From NCBI GenBank assembly GCA_030607655.1, contig JAUWJN010000135.1, forward strand, positions 1 through 6,941: a stretch of DNA of 6,941 nt, read 5' to 3'. The DNA is from a bacterium. Lineage in GTDB: Bacteria > Armatimonadota > Zipacnadia > Zipacnadales > Zipacnadaceae. The notes beneath the pieces were generated by a model. It ran no database searches. It was not told the DNA's origin and saw only the letters and a program-made list of their open reading frames with translations. Below are positions 1-4,397 of the stretch, in pieces. Made by a program: the position numbers and the translations under genes. How positions within the stretch are numbered: the stretch's first letter is position 1; every line of letters begins with the position of its first letter.

Positions 1-219
1 GCCCGGCGGGCCGATCATTATATGATACCCATTATCCGACCAGCCCCGAACGTCCGTATGATACCGGCGCCCACCCCGCCCCGTGTCTATGCCTCGATAC
101 TGGGCCGCGGTAGGCCGCCAGGTATGGTGGACAATCACTGACTGAATGCGCCGCGCCACTGGCACCTGCTGGACATACTGGAGGCACTCAGGCAGTGCCA
201 CCTGCCGTTCGGTTGGCAT
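1..219 (-). CDS. N-acetylmuramoyl-L-alanine amidase, N-terminal part (phage endolysin), cut by the window edge
   Basis: An open frame starts at ATG 219 and is still open at base 1, giving 73 residues. It would cut the amide bond between N-acetylmuramic acid and L-alanine in peptidoglycan, releasing progeny phage. Residues 28-34 read VIVHHTW, the Amidase_2/PGRP strand carrying the first zinc-ligand histidine. Residues 53-69 contain YH, then RGWSDNGYHIMI, matching the family pattern RGW.D.GYHF.I with the conserved Tyr-His. The remaining zinc ligands would lie beyond the edge. T7 lysozyme is the classic relative. No signal peptide is visible, consistent with a holin-dependent endolysin. The start lies 2 bases after the stop of the preceding gene, and the ribosome binding site is weak, so translation is probably coupled. 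It ends a cassette of membrane proteins and a holin, which supports a lysis role. Confidence 0.88.
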   Translation of the reverse strand, partial: MPTERQVALPECLQYVQQVPVARRIQSVIVHHTWRPTAAQYRGIDTGRGGRRYHTDVRGWSDNGYHIMIGPPG

Positions 220-221
220 TA

Positions 222-380
222 TCACTTCACCACCCTAAACAAGAGCCACACAAAACTCCCTCCGATGACAAAGCCCACCCAGACAGCCCAGATATTCCGC
301 GCTATCCAGCTCACTAGTTTATCTCGGCGGTTCGACAGGCTCACCGCTCTGAGCAAAGTCGAAAGGAGGTATCGTTTCAT
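222..380 (-). CDS. 52-residue single-span membrane protein in the lysis cassette
   Basis: I do not recognise a family. ATG 380 lies 1 base after the stop of the exported-protein gene, which favours it over the longer in-frame start at 437 that would overlap that gene. The N-terminal half is basic. Residues about 29-49 (NIWAVWVGFVIGGSFVWLLF) form one strong hydrophobic span, and the tail ends RVVK. Position, size and topology fit a small holin, antiholin or spanin-like accessory protein, but this is inference. Residues 6-17 (including LLRAVSLSN) are encoded by a dispersed palindrome of the TTCGAC...GTCGAA type. The original protein may therefore have been shorter. GTG 314 would give about 30 residues beginning VSWIARN, retaining the whole membrane span. 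No strong ribosome binding site precedes either start. Confidence 0.55.
   Translation of the reverse strand: MKRYLLSTLLRAVSLSNRRDKLVSWIARNIWAVWVGFVIGGSFVWLLFRVVK
331..363. repeat. Dispersed palindrome (TTCGAC...GTCGAA type) inside a small coding region
   Basis: Two nested inverted arms are visible: TTCGAC (331-336) pairs with GTCGAA (358-363), and GCTCA (339-343) pairs with TGAGC (350-354). This matches a widespread intergenic palindrome of the form CTTCGAC..GCTCA...TGAGC..GTCGAA, whose translations give peptides containing SLSN or SLSK. That recognition is from memory, not a search. It lies in frame within the 52-residue membrane protein gene. Confidence 0.75.
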
Positions 381-381
381 C

Positions 382-702
382 TTACCAAGTGATAACTTGC
401 CTGATATAGCCGACCAGGCTTTCCCGTTGCCCATCATAGCCCGCCCCTATACGTAACGTCTCCCGTATATCCGTGGATAGACCGGCACCCACGGGCTCCA
501 GGTTCCAAACGTCAATGAACAGGCTATGTTCGTTGACCCCCAACAGTTCCCAACTGGCTACTGCCTTCGCCTTCAGGTTGGCATCCTTCCCGATCATCAG
601 CGCAACACTACTCTCGTCGGGAATTAGCTCATCAAAGAGGCTATCAGCCATCACCGGCACTACCAGCACCAACAGTACAACCGTTAGAAGTAATGTTTTC
701 AT
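382..702 (-). CDS. Exported 106-residue protein of unknown function in the lysis cassette
   Basis: I cannot name a family. Residues 1-19 form a clear signal peptide: Lys2, a Leu/Val-rich core, and VPVMA before Asp20, a good signal peptidase I site. No lipobox Cys is present, so this is not a lipoprotein. The mature part alternates polar and hydrophobic residues (for example SLFIDVW, LRIGAGYD, LVGYIRQVI) and ends in Trp, suggesting beta structure and perhaps a small outer-membrane or periplasmic protein. Start ATG 702 overlaps the holin stop as ATGA, and GGAGGAG in the holin 3' end serves as its ribosome binding site, so the two are translationally coupled. Its place between holin and endolysin resembles a spanin or lysis-accessory position, but no coiled coil or proline-rich tract typical of spanins is visible. 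Confidence 0.75.
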   Translation of the reverse strand: MKTLLLTVVLLVLVVPVMADSLFDELIPDESSVALMIGKDANLKAKAVASWELLGVNEHSLFIDVWNLEPVGAGLSTDIRETLRIGAGYDGQRESLVGYIRQVITW

Positions 703-995
703 CTAACTGTCTCCTCCTTGTTCATAGTAAACACGGCGGTTTCTACTTGATCACGCTTGACCTCATAGCCCTGACGCCGCGCCTGTTGGAGCACATAGCG
801 ACGCTTGGCGGTACCCTTACCCGCTCCATAAATTTGCTCCGCCGCTGCCACCAGTTCTAGCAGCAACTGGCGCAGGCACTCGTCCTTAAGGCGCCTGATG
901 TAGAGGCGGGCCAGGTTGGCCAGCAAAGCAATGAGCAGAGCTCCTACCCCTGGCACCAGCAGGTCCTTCAGACAGAAAGAGATGGTGTGAATCAT
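699..995 (-). CDS. Phage holin, LL-H family
   Basis: This 98-residue protein matches the LL-H-type holin family (Phage_holin_6_1). It would oligomerise in the cytoplasmic membrane late in infection and form lesions through which the endolysin escapes or is activated. Residues about 11-33 form the single hydrophobic segment (LLVPGVGALLIALLANLARL). A basic helix (RRLKDECLRQLLLEL) follows, then the family hallmark at 50-79: AAEQ, YGAGKG, K..YV, and a Gly before Val-Lys. A helical charged tail completes it. Length is typical for the family. ATG 995 is preceded by AAGGAGGT at ideal spacing. Its TGA stop overlaps the next ATG, coupling it to the exported protein. The 68 bases separating it from the preceding gene form the widest gap within the cassette. 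Confidence 0.85.
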   Translation of the reverse strand: MIHTISFCLKDLLVPGVGALLIALLANLARLYIRRLKDECLRQLLLELVAAAEQIYGAGKGTAKRRYVLQQARRQGYEVKRDQVETAVFTMNKEETVR

Positions 996-1001
996 ATCCC
1001 C

Positions 1002-1010
1002 AACCTCCTT
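1002..1010 (-). promoter_or_regulatory. Strong ribosome binding site of the holin gene
   Basis: On the minus strand the sequence is AAGGAGGTT, about 7 bases before ATG 995. It is the fullest Shine-Dalgarno match in the cassette and sits in a 68-base spacer, so the holin has independent initiation, unlike its neighbours whose sites lie in the preceding coding sequence. Confidence 0.8.
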
Positions 1011-1063
1011 ACTATGAGTAATTGTTGGTCTTCAATACAATCGCGACACTCTTGAGACTCAAA

Positions 1064-1426
1064 CTAGTGATGAGAACGGGGTCGGCCGGGCCGACTGGCT
1101 AGCTGGACGATGGAGGCCGGCTGGAACCGCCGCTGGCCCAGGGCACTCCGCCGCCGTGCCGCTTCGATCAGCCAGCCGATGTGGACCATCATATACAGAA
1201 ACACGAAACCGAATGTCATCCGCCACACCCATATCCAGGGGTAGGCCGGGACCAGCCCTTGCGGCCACCGCTGGGCCACCTCCGTGAGCTGGGCCGCAGC
1301 CAGCAGCCCCACACTCAACTGACAGGGGCCGTTGACCCCTCGCCGCCACAGAAATAGCCAGGTGAAAATAAGACAGACAAAAAAGCCGCCGTCAATGACG
1401 CCGACCAACAGTGCTAGCGGACTCAT
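1064..1426 (-). CDS. 120-residue multi-spanning membrane protein, unknown function
   Basis: No family is recognised. Hydrophobic segments lie at about residues 3-27 (PLALLVGVIDGGFFVCLIFTW) and 66-87 (WIWVWRMTFGFVFLYMMVHIGW), with a shorter possible one at about 38-49 (SVGLLAAAQL). The C-terminal 30 residues are rich in Arg, Ser and Pro and probably cytoplasmic. ATG 1426 is 3 bases after the stop of the preceding gene, whose last codons supply GAGGAG as the ribosome binding site, so the two are coupled. The position directly before the holin suggests a role in membrane permeabilisation or in controlling the holin, as small membrane proteins in such positions often do. That is inference from context only. 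Confidence 0.7.
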   Translation of the reverse strand: MSPLALLVGVIDGGFFVCLIFTWLFLWRRGVNGPCQLSVGLLAAAQLTEVAQRWPQGLVPAYPWIWVWRMTFGFVFLYMMVHIGWLIEAARRRSALGQRRFQPASIVQLASRPGRPRSHH

Positions 1427-1429
1427 TTA

Positions 1430-1762
1430 TTACTCCTCCGTATACAGTTTATCTATCTCCTCGCGAAATGCCCGTTCCAGTTTGGCCTTCAGGCTGCGCA
1501 GGGTGACCGTGCCGCACAGGGCGGCGAAGAAGGCCATCTGGAAGTTGTGGTCCACGAGCAGAGCCACGGTAATGCAGATAATCAGATTACCCCCGAATCC
1601 CAGGTGCAACTGGTGGTCTTCAATTCGCGGCAGCAGTATCGGCTTGCCCTCTAAGGCCACATTGACCAACGCCCCCAGCAAGCCGGCCAGGCTCATAATC
1701 AGGTATTGTGCCCCGGGCGACTCAGCGACGAACTCGGCCACCGATTGAGGAATCCCCACCAT
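1430..1762 (-). CDS. 110-residue small membrane protein, possible second holin
   Basis: Hydrophobic stretches at about residues 18-38 (QYLIMSLAGLLGALVNVAL), 53-72 (LGFGGNLIICITVALLV) and 74-88 (FQMAFFAALCGTV) predict two or three membrane spans. A charged C-terminal helix follows (SLKAKLERAFREEIDKLY). The layout of LGALVN, then LPR, then LGFGGNLI resembles small phage-associated membrane proteins annotated as holin-like or DUF4257-like; I recall the pattern but am not certain of the family. ATG 1762 is preceded by AGGAAA at suitable spacing and lies 11 bases after the glycosyltransferase stop. It opens the lysis cassette and is coupled to the next membrane protein. A holin, antiholin or anchoring role is plausible. 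Confidence 0.72.
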   Translation of the reverse strand: MVGIPQSVAEFVAESPGAQYLIMSLAGLLGALVNVALEGKPILLPRIEDHQLHLGFGGNLIICITVALLVDHNFQMAFFAALCGTVTLRSLKAKLERAFREEIDKLYTEE

Positions 1763-1773
1763 TATGCAATTTC

Positions 1774-2808
1774 CTAACTTAATTCATTGTCACAATGGGC
1801 ATCTGCGCCTGCGTGTGCGGTCAGCAACTCCTCCACCGCCGCCATAACCTGCTGCGCGGTAATCGCCCCTAGACATTCGTATTGGCAGCGCAGATGTCGG
1901 GAGCTCTCACAGCAGGGCACACAGCTCACCGTCTGTGCCGCCGTCAGACAGCGATAGTTCTCATAGTAATTGAGTCGCAAGTGCGGGGGTACCGCCCCGA
2001 ATATAGCTACAAATGGCGTCCCCACACAGGCCGCCAGGTGCAGCAGGCCGGTATCGGGCACCACCGCCACGTCACACTCAGCGAGCAAGGCAGCTACTGT
2101 GGGCAGCCCCAGACCATACGCTGAAGCCACTATCCCGGCTGAAGTTGTATCCTCAGCAGCCGGGCAGCGCGGAGCTTGAGTATCCGCATCAAAGATTATC
2201 ACATCGCCATAGTTTGCAGCGAACCGGTGAGCCAGTTCAAACACATACGGCACCAGCCAACTGCGGTGCCCATAGATGCCGCGCAGCGCCATACCCAGTC
2301 GCCGGTGTCCGGCACATCCCTGTTGCCTCAACCACTGCCGGGCGGCATCTTTAGCCGCCGGCGGGGCTTCATAGTGAGCGGCGTGGGGCACCGGTCGGAT
2401 GCCGAAGCCGGTTCCGACCAGATCAATACGCGGCACCGTCCACGATAGCGGGTGGCGCTCCATATAGTTGCTCAGGTCAACGGTTACTGCTTCCGGTGCT
2501 GACAGCTCAGCGCTTTCCTCCAGGGGCACTGCCTCATCCACTACCGCCAAGTCCGCCAATAACTTGACAATTGGTGCCGGTGCCGCAAAGATAATCCCCA
2601 GGTGGGGATGCCGCTGTTTGAGTGCTTCCAGGGTGGGCAGGATCATCAAACAATCGCCCAGGCCCGCATCGCGGCGCACTACTAATGTCTGGGCGGCGGC
2701 CAACTGGTGATGCTTACACAGTGGCCCCGGTAGAGGGGGCAGCACCGCTCTTACTTGTTCCTGCCGCCACGGCTTCCCCCGCACGTGGAATCGGTGCTGC
2801 AGACCCAC
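1774..2808 (-). CDS. Glycosyltransferase family 9 protein (ADP-heptose:LPS heptosyltransferase-like)
   Basis: Family 9 enzymes transfer heptose or related sugars from a nucleotide donor to a surface glycan. From GTG 2808 the product is 344 residues. Visible marks are the first Rossmann motif RRDAGLGDCLMILPTLEALK (about 45-64), the donor-site signature VVPDTGLLHLAACVGTPFVAIFG (about 250-271), and the usual Cys-containing tail C.PC...C...CL (about 296-313). About 40 residues precede the first fold strand and include RFHVRGKPWR, possibly a small added module. GTG 2808 sits 8 bases after the previous stop but has a poor ribosome binding site. TTG 2862, inside the previous gene, and GTG 2784 are alternatives. 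Placement between a fibre-like gene and membrane or lysis genes suggests glycosylation of a virion protein or alteration of host surface glycan. Acceptor and donor cannot be read from the sequence. Confidence 0.85.
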   Translation of the reverse strand: MGLQHRFHVRGKPWRQEQVRAVLPPLPGPLCKHHQLAAAQTLVVRRDAGLGDCLMILPTLEALKQRHPHLGIIFAAPAPIVKLLADLAVVDEAVPLEESAELSAPEAVTVDLSNYMERHPLSWTVPRIDLVGTGFGIRPVPHAAHYEAPPAAKDAARQWLRQQGCAGHRRLGMALRGIYGHRSWLVPYVFELAHRFAANYGDVIIFDADTQAPRCPAAEDTTSAGIVASAYGLGLPTVAALLAECDVAVVPDTGLLHLAACVGTPFVAIFGAVPPHLRLNYYENYRCLTAAQTVSCVPCCESSRHLRCQYECLGAITAQQVMAAVEELLTAHAGADAHCDNELS

Positions 2809-2816
2809 CCGGTTGC

Positions 2817-3488
2817 TTACGGATATCTTTGCACGATGCCCTGCCGCTGCCAGGTATAGCAAAGGTCCTGCGGGTAGCTGGTCTCATTGACCGCCACTAC
2901 CTCAAAGCGGTCGGCCTGATAGGTCTGGCGCAAGGTAACCGTGAAGGCCTCGCCGGTGACCGCAAAGTCAATAGCTCCTGGAATTGCGAAGCTGCCCGTC
3001 TCGGCGTGATTGACCACGAAACTCACCTCACCGCCACCGGGGACGGCCTCGATGGTGCCGCTACCGCTGAAGGTGTTGGTCGTCAGTGGAAAACAGCCCC
3101 GAGTGGCACCCTCCTCGTTGTCAATGCTGACCACATCGCCCTGCCCATCCAACTCAATACTACCCAGACACACACTACCCGGCGGCCCGCTGGGACTGAG
3201 TTGGGCCACAAAATCTACGTTGCCCTGCGGGGCCGACTGCTGGTTAGTCTGGGCGAAAATATAATTGACGGCGCCATTCTGCAAACTGGTTATATCTTGA
3301 TTGGTGACCGTCGCACACCAGCAGCCGCTGAGTATTCCCCAACCCGCCGTGACCGTTTTATCCTCCTGGATTAGCCAGCCGTTATAGACGCCGGCCGCCA
3401 GAATCTGCTTGACGATATTGCCGACTACTTGGTCCAGCGTCTCAGCTACACGATTCTGATGGTCGGGCTGGATGAAGTCGTCGGTCAC
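2817..3488 (-). CDS. Tail-fibre-like phage structural protein (start uncertain, in-frame TGA upstream)
   Basis: From GTG 3488 this is a 223-residue protein with no signal peptide or membrane span. It is rich in Gly, Asn, Gln, Thr and Val, with many predicted beta stretches (VDFVAQLSP, VSFVVNHAE, FTVTLRQTYQ), typical of phage fibres and receptor-binding proteins. The N-terminus TDDFIQPDHQNRVAETLD resembles the start of tail-fibre proteins, where a T-E-H-Y-x-L element is followed by a D-x-x-N...D stretch. That first element is encoded in the same frame upstream (3530-3507) but is separated by TGA. GTG 3488 itself has only a poorly spaced GGGG upstream. The gene lies after tail genes and directly before the glycosyltransferase. 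A fibre or fibre-associated protein is the best reading; the exact role is inferred. Confidence 0.68.
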   Translation of the reverse strand: MTDDFIQPDHQNRVAETLDQVVGNIVKQILAAGVYNGWLIQEDKTVTAGWGILSGCWCATVTNQDITSLQNGAVNYIFAQTNQQSAPQGNVDFVAQLSPSGPPGSVCLGSIELDGQGDVVSIDNEEGATRGCFPLTTNTFSGSGTIEAVPGGGEVSFVVNHAETGSFAIPGAIDFAVTGEAFTVTLRQTYQADRFEVVAVNETSYPQDLCYTWQRQGIVQRYP

Positions 3489-3530
3489 TACCCCGGCCGC
3501 CAGTCAGTAATGTTCAGTTTGTGTGGGCAT
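3489..3530 (-). other. In-frame 5' extension of the fibre-like gene interrupted by TGA
   Basis: ATG 3530 opens eight codons, MPTQTEHY, then TGA (3506-3504), then CTG GCG GCC GGG GTA leading in frame into the fibre-like coding sequence. AAAGGGGG about 8 bases before this ATG is a better ribosome binding site than anything near GTG 3488. T-E-H-Y followed by L is a common beginning of phage tail-fibre proteins, so the conserved N-terminus seems to span the stop. The stop could be a point mutation, stop readthrough or recoding, a coupling leader peptide, or an assembly error. Confidence 0.55.
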
Positions 3531-3604
3531 AAACACGCCCCCTTTGTGGAGTTGCTACCATACCTCTGGTACGCGCCCAGTTGATTAGCTAAAGTTAGCC
3601 TTCA

Positions 3605-3634
3605 AATATGCCGATTAACAAACAGAATTAACAA
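3605..3634 (-). promoter_or_regulatory. Possible sigma-70-type promoter for the fibre and lysis genes
   Basis: On the minus strand TTGTTA (3634-3629) and CATATT (3610-3605) are separated by 18 bases, matching four of six consensus bases each. This is the only clearly AT-rich stretch in a GC-rich region, and it lies 75-100 bases before the fibre start. A 9-base direct repeat ATTAACAAA (3614-3622 and 3627-3635) overlaps it and could be an operator. The match is weak. Confidence 0.25.
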
Positions 3635-3645
3635 AGTGACTACCT

Positions 3646-3688
3646 AACTGTGGAGGGCGTAACCGCCCTCCCCCAGGGCCTCACAGTT
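3646..3688. repeat. Nested inverted repeat
   Basis: GGAGGGCG (3652-3659) pairs perfectly with CGCCCTCC (3664-3671) around the loop TAAC. Outer arms AACTGTG (3646-3652) and CACAGTT (3682-3688) also match, and AGGGC at 3675-3679 offers an alternative pairing with GCCCT. No T-run follows on either strand, so it is not a standard terminator. Its place before the fibre gene would put it near or upstream of the candidate promoter. Confidence 0.7.
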
Positions 3689-3772
3689 GACACTTAGAAG
3701 GTGGTTGGCTGTGGGGCCCTTTCTATTCAGAGACTACGGCAAGATTGGTAGGCCGGGCCAGTTAAACGCAGA

Positions 3773-3795
3773 CTTCGGCGAGCTCAGTGGAGCCG
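3773..3795. repeat. Degenerate fragment of a CTTCGGCGAGCTCAG-type dispersed element
   Basis: The stretch begins CTTCGGCGAGCTCAG and continues TGGAGCCG. It resembles half of the same broad palindrome class as the copy at 331-363 (TTCGAC..GCTCA), but the second half has decayed. The assignment rests on recalled similarity and is weak. Confidence 0.35.
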
Positions 3796-3829
3796 TGAAC
3801 CCGGTCCCGTATGCTGTTGTCGTTTGTAG

Positions 3830-3857
3830 GGGCGGAAGTTGCGAACAACTTCCGCCC
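3830..3857. repeat. Perfect 12-bp palindrome with a CGAA loop
   Basis: GGGCGGAAGTTG (3830-3841) pairs with CAACTTCCGCCC (3846-3857) around CGAA. It is preceded by TTTGTA. The form TTTGTAGGGGCG...CGCCC is a common dispersed palindromic element in many bacterial and metagenomic genomes (recalled). Neither strand shows a following T-run, so a repeat element is more likely than a terminator. Confidence 0.8.
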
Positions 3858-3879
3858 GCCGTCTGTCGCACTTGCCATT

Positions 3880-3921
3880 GGGAGGGCCCGGGGTGAGGCA
3901 ATATAATTCGGGGCAAGGATG
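3880..3921. repeat. Diverged copy A of the GGGGTGAGGC element
   Basis: GGGGTGAGGC (3890-3899), then TATA, then TCGGGGCAAGGATG (3908-3921) parallels copy B at 4062-4092, where the last block reads TCGGCCCAACGATG with three differences. The preceding GGGAGGGCCC is a decayed version of the GGAGAGGGGCC arm in copy B. Confidence 0.55.
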
Positions 3922-4035
3922 TAACGACGGGCCGGCCTCCCGCCTTCGCCAGGAAGACCGCTTTGGCGGGCAAGCGCGACGCTCGACCGGCCCCTCCCAA
4001 CGACCGCTCTGAACTCCCTGCTCTCTGGGGCTCTT

Positions 4036-4092
4036 CCCCTCTCCTGCAAGGAGAGGGGCCAGGGGTGAGGCGTATAGCTCGGCCCAACGATG
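4036..4092. repeat. Copy B: GGAGAGGGG palindrome plus GGGGTGAGGC element
   Basis: CCCCTCTCCT (4036-4045) pairs perfectly with AGGAGAGGGG (4049-4058) around GCA. CCAGGGGTGAGG follows. This is the widely dispersed repeat whose translations give LTPGPSP and PHPWPLSLQERG peptides, frequently misannotated as short proteins. The right part (4062-4092) is shared with copy A about 171 bases away. Confidence 0.82.
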
Positions 4093-4128
4093 CCCCTCCT
4101 CCGGCACAAATGTATGCCGTTATCTGCC

Positions 4129-4164
4129 GTTGCTGTCCTTGCTGTCGTTGCTGTTTTTGCTGTC
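4129..4164. repeat. 9-bp tandem repeat, four units
   Basis: The units are GTTGCTGTC, CTTGCTGTC, GTTGCTGTT and TTTGCTGTC. A decayed unit CTTCCCTGC follows, reaching into the stop codon of the 73-residue gene. A near-identical array lies at 6831-6857, and the shared block (4124-4154 against 6826-6856) differs at two positions in 31. Confidence 0.85.
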
Positions 4165-4172
4165 CTTCCCTG

Positions 4173-4394
4173 CTAACTGACTCCCAGATACCTTACCGCC
4201 CCATACCGGCTGCGTCCGTACAGGCCGTAGCGATGGTTAGTCTCGTCGTCCCAGTCATAGCGGTTAGCTACTGTTGTCTTAGTTGAGCCTAGTACTGAGG
4301 CGGTAGGCAGCCGATTAGCCACGGCGGCGGCCCGAGCCTGGCCGGGTCTAATCTGGCGGTCAATCTGTTCACGGATTGTGGCTACCTGCGACAT
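4173..4394 (-). CDS. 73-residue phage protein of unknown function following the tail-hub gene
   Basis: No family is recognised. The protein is basic and polar, with no signal peptide or membrane span. Residues 1-28 (SQVATIREQIDRQIRPGQARAAAVANRL) look helical. The C-terminal part is rich in Tyr, Arg and Gly (NRYDW, HRYGLYGRSRYGAVRY), which suggests an extended or nucleic-acid- or protein-binding tail. ATG 4394 begins 3 bases after the hub stop. GAGGAGG in the last hub codons is its ribosome binding site, so the two proteins are made together, and it may be a small tail-tip or assembly component. Its 3' end abuts the 9-bp tandem repeat. Strong coupling and a good start make it real; the function is unknown. 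Confidence 0.68.
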   Translation of the reverse strand: MSQVATIREQIDRQIRPGQARAAAVANRLPTASVLGSTKTTVANRYDWDDETNHRYGLYGRSRYGAVRYLGVS

Positions 4395-4397
4395 TGC

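Larger units (their letters stand above)
3531..4172. other. About 640-base gene-poor region packed with palindromes and tandem repeats
   Basis: No credible gene is seen on either strand. Open frames here merely translate repeats: the minus frames containing LTPGPSP or PHPWPLSLQERG are the known by-product of the GGAGAGGGG palindrome. The region holds, from low to high coordinates, an AT-rich stretch (3590-3640) with a weak promoter-like sequence, a nested inverted repeat, a degenerate CTTCGGCGAGCTCAG fragment, a 12-bp palindrome, two related GGGGTGAGGC elements and a 9-bp tandem repeat. No hairpin is followed by a T-run on either strand, so no intrinsic terminator can be called. It splits the tail-hub genes from the fibre and lysis genes. 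Confidence 0.7.

Noticed and set aside
362..370. Plus-strand AAAGGAGGT resembling a ribosome binding site
   Set aside because: No ATG, GTG or TTG opens a sensible frame at proper spacing downstream on the plus strand; the resemblance appears to be chance plus the repeat border.
1059..1349. Alternative minus frame over the 120-residue membrane protein
   Set aside because: It is rich in Gly, Pro and Arg, lacks a coupled start, and conflicts with the frame that has a GAGGAG ribosome binding site and clear membrane spans.
2622..3374. 250-codon plus-strand open frame
   Set aside because: It is antisense across two supported minus-strand genes (glycosyltransferase and fibre-like) and shows no family motif.
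2817..3530. General reassignment of TGA as a sense codon in this genome
   Set aside because: The holin and the 52-residue gene use TGA as the stop with tightly coupled downstream starts, and no other supported gene contains an internal TGA.
3830..3857. Intrinsic transcription terminator
   Set aside because: The hairpin is strong but no T-run follows on either strand, and the sequence matches a dispersed palindrome type.
3734..4109. Three overlapping minus-strand open frames of 107-117 codons
   Set aside because: They translate the GGAGAGGGG and GGGCGGAAGTTG palindromes into LTPGPSP- and PHPWPLSLQERG-type peptides, a known artefact; none has a good ribosome binding site.
4129..4164. CRISPR array
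   Set aside because: Units are 9 bp and contiguous with no unique spacers; it is a simple tandem repeat.
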